Of a stretch of 43,082 nt of DNA, positions 32,494 to 39,687 are shown piece after piece. The position numbers and the translations under genes are program-made. Position 1 is the stretch's first letter, and each line of letters begins with the position of its first letter. A model generated the notes under the pieces. The model ran no database searches. It was not told where the DNA came from and was given only the letters and a program-made list of their open reading frames with translations. The stretch comes from Sediminibacterium sp. Gen4 (lineage in GTDB: Bacteria > Bacteroidota > Bacteroidia > Chitinophagales > Chitinophagaceae), in assembly GCA_013391385.1 (NCBI GenBank), contig JACBFI010000001.1, positions 223,961-267,042 of the forward strand. Direction: 5' to 3'.

Positions 32494-34584
32494 ATGTCTG
32501 TTATTCAAAGAATTCGTGACAAAGGTGCCTGGATCGTATTTGCGATTATCGCGTTGGCCCTAATTGCTTTTATACTTCAGGATGGAGTGGGTCGTGGTGG
32601 TAGTGCATTTTCCAATACTACAACGATTGGTAAAGTGAACGGACAAAACATCGAGCGTCTTGATTTTGAAGAGAAGCTTGCTATGCAAGAACGTATGTAC
32701 GGTGCGCAAGGTGCTCAGCGTGATCAATTGATTGGTTCATTATGGAATCAAGAAGTTGAGCGTATTGTATTGGAACAAGAATACAATAAGTTAGGTCTGC
32801 AAGTTTCGGGTAAAGAATTGTCTGATATTTTATTCGGACAAAATTCTCCGTTGCGTCAAGAATTCACAGATCCTAACACAGGTGAATTCAAGGTTGCTGA
32901 AGCAAAGCAGGCATTTGCTCAAATTAAAAAGAGCACCAATCAAGAGCAGGTGAACATGATTCAGAAGGCTTATATAGAGCCAACGGTTGAGCAGACATTA
33001 AGAAGCAAGTATCTCGCTTTATTACAACAGGCATCTTATGTGCCTAAATGGCTGGTTGAAAAACAACAGGCTGATAATAATGCCATTGCTAACATCTCTT
33101 ATGTTTATTTTCCATACGCTGCCATTGCAGATAGTGCTGTAAAAGTAACAGATGCTGATATAAGCGCTTACCTGAAAAAGCACAGTAAAGAATACCAGAA
33201 AGAAGAAGAAACCAGAAGCATCAACTATGTGTTTTTTGATGCATCTCCTAAAAAAGATGACAGCCTGAATACATTGAATCAGCTGATGAGTTTGAAAGAA
33301 GAATTCAGAACCACTTCTGATATCGCTTCATTCTTAAACCGCGCAGGAACTGAATTACCTTATTATGATAGTTATTTTGGTAAATCCAGAATGCAACAAC
33401 CCAATAAGGATTCAATTCTGAGCACACCGGTAGGCGGATTGTATGGTCCTTATATCGATGGTAACAATTATACCATTGCAAGAATTGTGGGAGCAAAACA
33501 ATGGCCAGACAGCGCTAAGGTTCGCCATATCCTGATCAACACCTTCAATCCTCAAACCAATCAGGTATTAAGACCCGATAGTGTTGCTAAGAAATTAGTA
33601 GACTCTATCGAAGCGGCCATCAAAGGCGGTGCTAGTTTTGATGAACTTTGTAAGAAGTATTCTGAAGATCCCGGAAGTAAGGATAAAGGCGGTGTGTATG
33701 AATACTTCCCTCAGGGACAAATGGTTGTTCCATTCAATGATTTTGCATTTGATAAACCAGCAGGATCAAAAGGAGTGGTGAAAACGGATTTTGGTTACCA
33801 CTACATGGAAGTATTGGGACAAAAGAATTTTAACCCGGCGTATAAAATTGCTTATTTGTCTAAACCCATTCTTTCAAGCGGAGAAACCATCAGCGCTGCC
33901 AGTACTGCTGCAGCTCAGTTTGCTTCAGGTGCAAAAGGAAAGAAAGAATTCGATGCCGCGGCATTAAAAGGAAATTTACAAATACTTACAGCCACTGAGA
34001 TCAAACAAAATGATTTCAACATTAATGGTATTGGTCAAAGCCGCACACTGGTGCGTTGGTTGTATGAAAATAAAAGTGGTGCCGTTTCAGAACCCGTTGA
34101 AGTGGGCGATAGATATGTAGTGGCTATTATTACCGGTATTAATCCTGCAGGAACTTTATCACCTGCTGAAGCCAGACCGCTGGTTGAAGGGTTTGTTCGT
34201 AACGAAAAGAAAGCGAAGCAAATCTTGGATACCAAGTTCAAAGGATCTACACTTGAAGCCATCGCCACCGCTATCGGATCTACCGTTCAGCGTGCAGACA
34301 GCATCAGCTTCTCTACACCATTTATGCCCGGTATCGGAAGCGAACCTAAAATTATTGGAGCTGCTTTCAATAAGTCACTGGCAGGAAAAGCAAGCTCACC
34401 GATTGCCGGTACAACGGGAGTTTTTGCGGTAAAAGTAGAAAGTAATGGTGCTCGTCAGGGTAGCATGGATGCAGAAACCGTAAAACAAACCTTATTACAG
34501 GGTAACAGAGTAGCGGTGTTCCGTGGTGTTCAGGCACTGAAGAGCGCAGCCAAGGTTAAGGATAACAGATTCAAATTCTATTAA
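32494..34584 (+). CDS. ppiD: Membrane-anchored peptidyl-prolyl isomerase (PpiD/SurA-like, parvulin domain)
   Basis: 696 residues. A single membrane helix at about 13-30 (AWIVFAIIALALIAFIL) anchors a periplasmic chaperone. N-terminal SurA_N-like helical region (VNGQNIERLDFEEKLAMQER). The parvulin domain is at about 340-440: AKVRHILINTF, ELCKKYSEDPGSKDKGGVYE, YFPQGQMVVPFNDFAFDKPA and VVKTDFGYHYMEVLGQ. Followed by a long C-terminal part with a second, degenerate PPIase-like unit. Helps fold outer-membrane proteins. Alone on the plus strand, ended by a terminator at 34607. Bacteroidota often label it peptidylprolyl isomerase without gene name; the symbol is by layout. Confidence 0.92.
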   Translation: MSVIQRIRDKGAWIVFAIIALALIAFILQDGVGRGGSAFSNTTTIGKVNGQNIERLDFEEKLAMQERMYGAQGAQRDQLIGSLWNQEVERIVLEQEYNKLGLQVSGKELSDILFGQNSPLRQEFTDPNTGEFKVAEAKQAFAQIKKSTNQEQVNMIQKAYIEPTVEQTLRSKYLALLQQASYVPKWLVEKQQADNNAIANISYVYFPYAAIADSAVKVTDADISAYLKKHSKEYQKEEETRSINYVFFDASPKKDDSLNTLNQLMSLKEEFRTTSDIASFLNRAGTELPYYDSYFGKSRMQQPNKDSILSTPVGGLYGPYIDGNNYTIARIVGAKQWPDSAKVRHILINTFNPQTNQVLRPDSVAKKLVDSIEAAIKGGASFDELCKKYSEDPGSKDKGGVYEYFPQGQMVVPFNDFAFDKPAGSKGVVKTDFGYHYMEVLGQKNFNPAYKIAYLSKPILSSGETISAASTAAAQFASGAKGKKEFDAAALKGNLQILTATEIKQNDFNINGIGQSRTLVRWLYENKSGAVSEPVEVGDRYVVAIITGINPAGTLSPAEARPLVEGFVRNEKKAKQILDTKFKGSTLEAIATAIGSTVQRADSISFSTPFMPGIGSEPKIIGAAFNKSLAGKASSPIAGTTGVFAVKVESNGARQGSMDAETVKQTLLQGNRVAVFRGVQALKSAAKVKDNRFKFY

Positions 34585-34606
34585 TCGATATTAGATGATA
34601 CGAACG

Positions 34607-34634
34607 AAAACCCGGCCACTAGGTCGGGTTTTTT
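34607..34634 (+). terminator. Rho-independent terminator after ppiD
   Basis: Arms AAAACCCGGCC and GGTCGGGTTTT (one G-T pair, loop ACTA) followed by a T run, 22 bases after the ppiD stop codon. Confidence 0.88.
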
Positions 34635-34709
34635 GTTGTTGGATAGATTCCGCTTACCGAAAATGCAGAATGAACAGGATATGGTAATTTTGTGTTTTAA
34701 TTCCGTGTT

Positions 34710-35216
34710 ATGGCAGACGTGATTGTAAATAAGGTAGCAGAAAGCGGATTGATCAGTTTTGATCTGGAAACCTTGTATCCTCAGCAAACAAGAAAGGTCT
34801 TTGATCTGAAGGATCATTTGTTTATGGGATTGATTCTGAAAGAAAAAGATTTCAGAGCAGCGCTGTTGCAGATAGACTGGAATGAATATAAAGACGCTGC
34901 AGTAGCCATCACTTGTTCTGCGGATGCCATCATTCCGATGTGGGCATATATGTTGGTGGCCAGTTATCTTGAACCGGTAGCATCTACCGTTTTCTTTGGA
35001 ACAGAAGAACAAATGATTCAGTCCTTATTACTCAAGAATATTGAGTCTGTAAATGCAGATGAGTATACTGATAAAAGGGTCGTGGTAAAAGGCTGTGGAG
35101 ATGTTGCTATTCCTGAAGCTGCATACGTTGCCATCACACAAAAACTTCGTCCCGTTGCTAAGAGCATCATGTACGGCGAACCATGTAGTACCGTACCCAT
35201 CTATAAAAAGAAATAA
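34710..35216 (+). CDS. DUF2480-family protein
   Basis: 168 residues, no signal peptide. Recognised as DUF2480, which is confined largely to Bacteroidota: IVNKVAESGLISFDLETLYP, VFDLKDHLFMGLILKEKDFR, IDWNEYKDAAVAITCSADAI, IPMWAYMLVASYLEPVAST, VVVKGCGDVAIPEAAYVAIT. Two Cys positions (ITCSAD, VKGCGD) are well spaced for metal or redox roles but that is speculation. Function unknown; cytoplasmic. It is 125 bases behind ppiD, separated by its terminator, and converges on the fatty acid hydroxylase gene. Confidence 0.85.
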   Translation: MADVIVNKVAESGLISFDLETLYPQQTRKVFDLKDHLFMGLILKEKDFRAALLQIDWNEYKDAAVAITCSADAIIPMWAYMLVASYLEPVASTVFFGTEEQMIQSLLLKNIESVNADEYTDKRVVVKGCGDVAIPEAAYVAITQKLRPVAKSIMYGEPCSTVPIYKKK

Positions 35217-35217
35217 A

Positions 35218-35283
35218 TTTTCTGTGTTTTTCTGTGAACTCAGTGGCAATAAATGCCACAGAAGACACTGAGCAACACAGAAA
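35218..35283. repeat. Dispersed CTCTGTGG/CCACAGAG inverted repeat at a convergent gene junction
   Basis: Outer arms TTTCTGTGTT and AACACAGAAA, inner arms GTGGCA and TGCCAC around AATAA. It fills the gap between the ends of the DUF2480 and hydroxylase genes and could act as a two-way terminator. Confidence 0.85.
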
Positions 35284-36051
35284 TTATTTTAATGGAATGG
35301 TTCTTTTTTTCACTTCATCGAAGCGCTCTTCATAATCTTCGCGGATGGTTCCCAGTATTCTATCCCAGAACAGGAAATACAATCCATAATTCCCCTTGAA
35401 ATATTGATGGTGTTGGTTGTGGTTCACCGAAGTGTTGATCCATCTGCCAAACCAATGTTTACCAAAGCCCTTTGGATATAACTCATAACCCAAGTGACCA
35501 TAAACATTATAAATGATCATGAATAAAAAGAAGATCAGTAAATGTGTTTTATGAATAGGAATGGTAAATACAAAAACAAACAGAATTCCAATTTCAATAA
35601 AAGCCTCCAGCGGATGAAATGCATAAGCAGCCCAAGGGGAAGGATTGGTAGATTGATGGTGCACCAGGTGTACATAGTTGAATATCTTTTTATGATGCAT
35701 CAATCTATGACACCAGTAGAAATAAGTGTCGTGTATGAATAACATAATGGGAAAAGCCGCGAAATAATAAACCCAACCAAACTGGGTAATACCAGTATAC
35801 ATAGTGGTATATGGACGAATTCGCGGATGCGTAAAAACAAGCGATGATACCAAAGCGAAAATGATCATCGTAGTAATCGAATAAAGAATCTCTCTGGCGT
35901 AATCTTTGTTCCTAGGAAAACGCTGTTGTATTTTTTTATACAGCCATTTATTCCTGAATAGCACATAAAACAAAATGAATGCGATTAGCGCCAGAACAAA
36001 ATAACGGGTGCCAATCAGTTGCAGGTTTCTGAAGAAAGCGTCCCAGTTCAT
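35284..36051 (-). CDS. Sterol desaturase / fatty acid hydroxylase superfamily membrane protein
   Basis: 255 residues from the ATG at 36051 (MNWDAFFRNLQ); a start at 36096 would add a leader that overlaps a repeat. Four or so membrane helices (YFVLALIAFILFYVLFRN, EILYSITTMIIFALVSSLVF, GWVYYFAAFPIMLFIHDTYF, HLLIFFLFMIIYNVYGHLGY). The di-iron His clusters of the family are all present: HDTYFYWCHRLMHH, HLVHHQSTNPSPW and NHNQHHQYF. Oxygen-dependent C-H oxidation of a lipid; substrate unknown, carotenoid or fatty acid are options. Confidence 0.93.
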   Translation of the reverse strand: MNWDAFFRNLQLIGTRYFVLALIAFILFYVLFRNKWLYKKIQQRFPRNKDYAREILYSITTMIIFALVSSLVFTHPRIRPYTTMYTGITQFGWVYYFAAFPIMLFIHDTYFYWCHRLMHHKKIFNYVHLVHHQSTNPSPWAAYAFHPLEAFIEIGILFVFVFTIPIHKTHLLIFFLFMIIYNVYGHLGYELYPKGFGKHWFGRWINTSVNHNQHHQYFKGNYGLYFLFWDRILGTIREDYEERFDEVKKRTIPLK

Positions 36052-36097
36052 TGAATATAAAATGATGTAAGTAAAGATACAAAACTCCGTAACCAAA

Positions 36098-36159
36098 TTC
36101 TGTGTATCTCTGTGTTTTCAGAGGCAATAAATGCCACAGAAAAGCACAGAAAATCAGAG
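36098..36159. repeat. Dispersed CTCTGTGG/CCACAGAG inverted repeat, copy
   Basis: Same layout and same loop as the copy at 35218: arms TTCTGTGT... and ...CACAGAAA around GGCAATAAATGCCAC, in the gap between the hydroxylase start and the NTF2-like stop codon, whose last codons lie within it. Confidence 0.85.
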
Positions 36160-36612
36160 ATTCATGAACTTCTGAAGATTCATCTTGGCTTTCAGTTGTA
36201 GTTTTTTATGAAAATAACCTGACCAGCCCAGCAATAAACCCGTAAGACCAAAAGCTTGTCTGCTCCAACGATAGATCGGAAAAGCATCGGAGTGTTCGCA
36301 GATCAAGCCATCCTTGAAACGCATATGTGCTTTGATTTTGTTCACCACCTTTCTGCCGGTTTGCGTAAATGTATACACAACGATCCATTCAACCGTAGCA
36401 TACTCATCGTCTAAAATTTGAATATTTCCGTAAGAGAGCTTAAAGTCTTTAGCTCGCTTACAAAGCATTTCCCACATTGCACGCACTTCATTACCATCTA
36501 ATAATCCAAATACAGGATCACTGAAAACAGCATCAGGTGTATAACAGGATTGCATGGTGGTATAATCCAATTGCTGAAAAGAGGTGTAGAATTTATGTAT
36601 GGTAGATTCCAT
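36154..36612 (-). CDS. NTF2/SnoaL-like protein
   Basis: 152 residues from the ATG at 36612 (MESTIHKFYTSFQQLDYTTM). The opening helix plus MQSCYTPDAVFSDPVFGLLD, EVRAMWEMLCKRAKDFKLSY and WIVVYTFTQTGRKVVNKIKA, ending HMRFKDGLICEHSDAFPIYR, give the NTF2/SnoaL cone fold used by small isomerases, cyclases and binding proteins. No obvious catalytic residue pattern can be fixed. The C-terminal tail (LQLKAKMNLQKFMNL) is basic and helical. Lies just downstream of polA, with a 30-base palindrome between. Confidence 0.82.
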   Translation of the reverse strand: MESTIHKFYTSFQQLDYTTMQSCYTPDAVFSDPVFGLLDGNEVRAMWEMLCKRAKDFKLSYGNIQILDDEYATVEWIVVYTFTQTGRKVVNKIKAHMRFKDGLICEHSDAFPIYRWSRQAFGLTGLLLGWSGYFHKKLQLKAKMNLQKFMNL

Positions 36613-36698
36613 GAAAAAAAGATTCAAGAATGAAGTAACAAGTTACAAGGTCCAAAGGACTCCCTTGGAGAAGATTCAAGATCCCAACCAATCTTTCA

Positions 36699-36728
36699 AC
36701 TAGCTCCGGACTTAAGTCCGGAGCTAGT
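36699..36728. repeat. Perfect 30-bp palindrome
   Basis: ACTAGCTCCGGACTT followed directly by its reverse complement, in the 147-base gap between the polA stop (36760) and the NTF2-like start. As RNA it folds back with practically no loop; no T run follows on the minus strand, so it is not a standard terminator. Confidence 0.85.
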
Positions 36729-36759
36729 CGAAGAGAACGATATTCTTTATTCATCATTC

Positions 36760-39606
36760 CTAATGCGCTTCCAGCCAATTATGTCCCATTCCTACTTCTG
36801 CTTCAACAGGCACTTCGTTGGGAAGCGGCATAGCCGTTGTCATACAGCTGATGATCAGCTCTTTTAATTTCGGAACTTCGGATTCTACGGCATCAAACAC
36901 CAATTCATCGTGAACTTGTAAAATCATTTTTGATTGCCATTTGCCGACTCCCATCTCCTGATGTATTTTAATCATCGCCAGCTTGATCATATCGGCAGCG
37001 GTTCCTTGAATGGGAGAGTTGATGGCGTTTCGTTCCGCATAACCACGAACAGTGAAATTGCCACTATTGATGTCTTTTAACCATCGTTTTCTTCCGGCAA
37101 GCGTTTGCACATAACCATTTTCTTTAGCGAAGTTTACTTGCTCATCCATGTATCGCTGAATATTTGGGAACTCTTTTTTGTAGTTATCAATGATCTCTTT
37201 GGCTTCCGTTCTACTAATACCCAGGTTGTCGGCCAATCCAAAAGCACCTTGTCCATAAATGATTCCAAAGTTCACGCTCTTGGCTTTGTAGCGCATTTCC
37301 TTGGTGACTTCACTTTCCGGAACAGCATATACTTTTGCTGCAGTAGCGGTGTGAATGTCTTTATGTTGTCTAAACGCTTCGCACATATTAGGGTCGCCAC
37401 TGATGGCCGCTACGATACGCAATTCAATCTGAGAATAATCGGCACTCAATAAAACGCGACCCGTTTCTCTGGGAATAAATGCTTTTCTGATCTCTCTTCC
37501 TCGCGCTGTTCTGATGGGAATATTTTGCAGATTCGGATTATTACTGCTCAATCTTCCTGTAACAGCAACAGCCTGCGCATAACTGGTATGTACTCGTCCC
37601 GTTTTTGGATTGATCATTTCAGGAAGGGCATCTACATATGTAGATTTCAATTTGGTGAGTTCACGAAATCCAAGAATATCATCTACAATCTTATGTTGAC
37701 TCGCCAACTTCAATAACACATCTTCACCGGTAGCATATTGTCCGGTTTTGGTTTTTTTGGCCTTGGGATCCAGTTTTAGTTTTTCAAACAGGACCTCACC
37801 CAGCTGTTTTGGAGAAGCCAAATTAAAACGAACCCCCGCTTGCGCATAAACGCTTTCTTCGCAACGCTTCGCTTCTGTTTCTAATTCTTTGCTATAGTCT
37901 TGTAAAAAAGGAACATCAATCTTAACACCTTCAAACTCCATATCTGTTAATACACGCACAAGAGGGTTTTCTACTTTTTCAAAAACCTGTGCCACTTCTT
38001 TTTCTTGCAATAGTGGAACAAAAACATGTTTCAGTTGCAAAGTAATATCTGCATCTTCAGCAGCATATTCTTTGATCTTCTCAAGTTCCACATCACGCAT
38101 GCTTCCCTGGTTCTTTCCTTTTTTACCAATCAATTCTTCTATGTGTACCGGTTCATAACCCAGGTACTGAGCACTGAGCAGATCCATACTTCTTCTTCCT
38201 TCCGGCTCAATCAGGTAATGCGCCAGCATGGTATCAAATAATTGCCCCTTCAATTCAATACCATACCATTTCAATACCAAGAGATCGTATTTGGTATTTT
38301 GTCCAACCCAGGTAATATCTGTTTTCTCAAACAACGGTTTAAATAGAGAAAGCAGATGGTGAACTTTTTCTTGTTCTGCCGGACAAGGAACATAATATCC
38401 TTCTCCGGGTTTGTAAGAAAAACTCAGGCCAACCAGTTCTACATTATTGGCGTCTGTACCCGTAGTTTCCGAATCAAAGCAAATTTCTTTGTGTTGTAAA
38501 AGCTCTTTTACCAGATGTTGAATGGCGCCATCACCCTGAATCAGTTGATAGTTGTGAGGCGTATTGTGGATGTTTTTGTCTGCAATCAATCCGGATTGTT
38601 CAGCAGTAGAACCATAGACAGACGCTGTCTCAGGCTCTTTTTCTTTGGAGGTTTTTGTTTTAGGCGCTTCTACAGCATTCCCAAACAAATCTGTTTGTAC
38701 CCCTTGAGGTGCTGCGTGAAAGGCGTTGAAATCTTCTCCCAATATTCTTTTACCCAGCGTTTTGAATTCAAGCTCTGTAAAAACTTCTGTCAATGCTTCA
38801 CGATTCCATTCTTTTAAACGATAATCTTCTTCATGAAATTCAACAGGGACATTTGTGATAATGGTTGCCAATTTTTTGCTCACAATCGCAAGGTCTGCAC
38901 CGTTCCTTACTTTTTCACCAAGCGCACCCTTGATCTTGTCCGCATTGGCCAATACGTTCTCTAGCGTATCGTATTCTTTCAACAATTTGGCAGCTGTCTT
39001 TTCTCCCACACCTGGAATACCGGGAATATTATCTACCGCATCACCCATCAATCCTAACATATCAACCACCTGTTCTACTCTTTGAATGTCCCATTTCTCA
39101 CAAATTTTGGCGGCATCTACAATTTCTTCTGGGTTGCCATAGGCGGGAGGTTTGTAAATGTATACACCCGGATGAATCAGCAATTGTCCATAATCCTTAT
39201 CAGGCGTTACCATATATACTTCATAGCCTTTATCCGCGGCCTGCCAGGCTACCGTACCAATCACATCATCGGCTTCGTAACCATCCATTTCTACCACCGG
39301 AATATTGAAACCGCGAATGATGCGTTGGATATCGGGGATCGATTCTAATAAATCTTCAGGAGCTTCTTGTCTGTTCGCTTTATAATCTGTAAAGTCTGTA
39401 TGACGTTCTGTGGGCGCATGTGTATCGAAACAAACCGCAAGATGTGTTGGTTTTTCTTTATTGATGAGATCAAATAAAGTATTCGTAAACCCAAATTGTG
39501 CGTTGGTATTTCTTCCCTTTGAAGTGATACGCGGATTACGGATGAGTGCATAATAGGCACGATAGATCAATGCCATGGCATCCAGTAAAAATAATTTCTT
39601 ACTCAT
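36760..39606 (-). CDS. polA: DNA polymerase I
   Basis: 948 residues from the ATG at 39606 (MSKKLFLLDAMALIYRAYYA); an in-frame ATG at 39687 would add 27 residues made from the hairpin upstream. Three domains: 5'-3' exonuclease (about 1-290, EADDVIGTVAWQAADKGYEV, GIPGVGEKTAAKLL); 3'-5' proofreading domain with intact catalytic Asp/Glu (CFDSETTGTDANNVELVGLS) and third motif YAAEDADITLQL; polymerase (about 560-948) with motif A LLSADYSQIELRIVAAISGD, motif B RYKAKSVNFGIIYGQGAFGL and motif C LQVHDELVFDA. Gap repair and Okazaki fragment maturation. Length normal for the phylum. Confidence 0.99.
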   Translation of the reverse strand: MSKKLFLLDAMALIYRAYYALIRNPRITSKGRNTNAQFGFTNTLFDLINKEKPTHLAVCFDTHAPTERHTDFTDYKANRQEAPEDLLESIPDIQRIIRGFNIPVVEMDGYEADDVIGTVAWQAADKGYEVYMVTPDKDYGQLLIHPGVYIYKPPAYGNPEEIVDAAKICEKWDIQRVEQVVDMLGLMGDAVDNIPGIPGVGEKTAAKLLKEYDTLENVLANADKIKGALGEKVRNGADLAIVSKKLATIITNVPVEFHEEDYRLKEWNREALTEVFTELEFKTLGKRILGEDFNAFHAAPQGVQTDLFGNAVEAPKTKTSKEKEPETASVYGSTAEQSGLIADKNIHNTPHNYQLIQGDGAIQHLVKELLQHKEICFDSETTGTDANNVELVGLSFSYKPGEGYYVPCPAEQEKVHHLLSLFKPLFEKTDITWVGQNTKYDLLVLKWYGIELKGQLFDTMLAHYLIEPEGRRSMDLLSAQYLGYEPVHIEELIGKKGKNQGSMRDVELEKIKEYAAEDADITLQLKHVFVPLLQEKEVAQVFEKVENPLVRVLTDMEFEGVKIDVPFLQDYSKELETEAKRCEESVYAQAGVRFNLASPKQLGEVLFEKLKLDPKAKKTKTGQYATGEDVLLKLASQHKIVDDILGFRELTKLKSTYVDALPEMINPKTGRVHTSYAQAVAVTGRLSSNNPNLQNIPIRTARGREIRKAFIPRETGRVLLSADYSQIELRIVAAISGDPNMCEAFRQHKDIHTATAAKVYAVPESEVTKEMRYKAKSVNFGIIYGQGAFGLADNLGISRTEAKEIIDNYKKEFPNIQRYMDEQVNFAKENGYVQTLAGRKRWLKDINSGNFTVRGYAERNAINSPIQGTAADMIKLAMIKIHQEMGVGKWQSKMILQVHDELVFDAVESEVPKLKELIISCMTTAMPLPNEVPVEAEVGMGHNWLEAH

Positions 39607-39621
39607 GAAGCTAAGGTAGGG

Positions 39622-39682
39622 AATTGTGAATGGTGAATTGTCAATTTCGTGGTTTCTAATTGACAATTCACCATTCACAATT
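39622..39682. repeat. Perfect 25-bp inverted repeat upstream of polA
   Basis: Left arm 39622-39646 (AATTGTGAATGGTG...) and right arm 39658-39682 are exact reverse complements, 11-base loop. It fills the 81-base gap between the DUF5916 gene stop (39688) and the polA start at 39606. Confidence 0.92.
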
Positions 39683-39687
39683 GACAA

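Noticed and set aside
39607-39687. Start of polA at 39687
   Set aside because: The extra 27 residues are encoded by the perfect hairpin repeat, not by conserved protein sequence.
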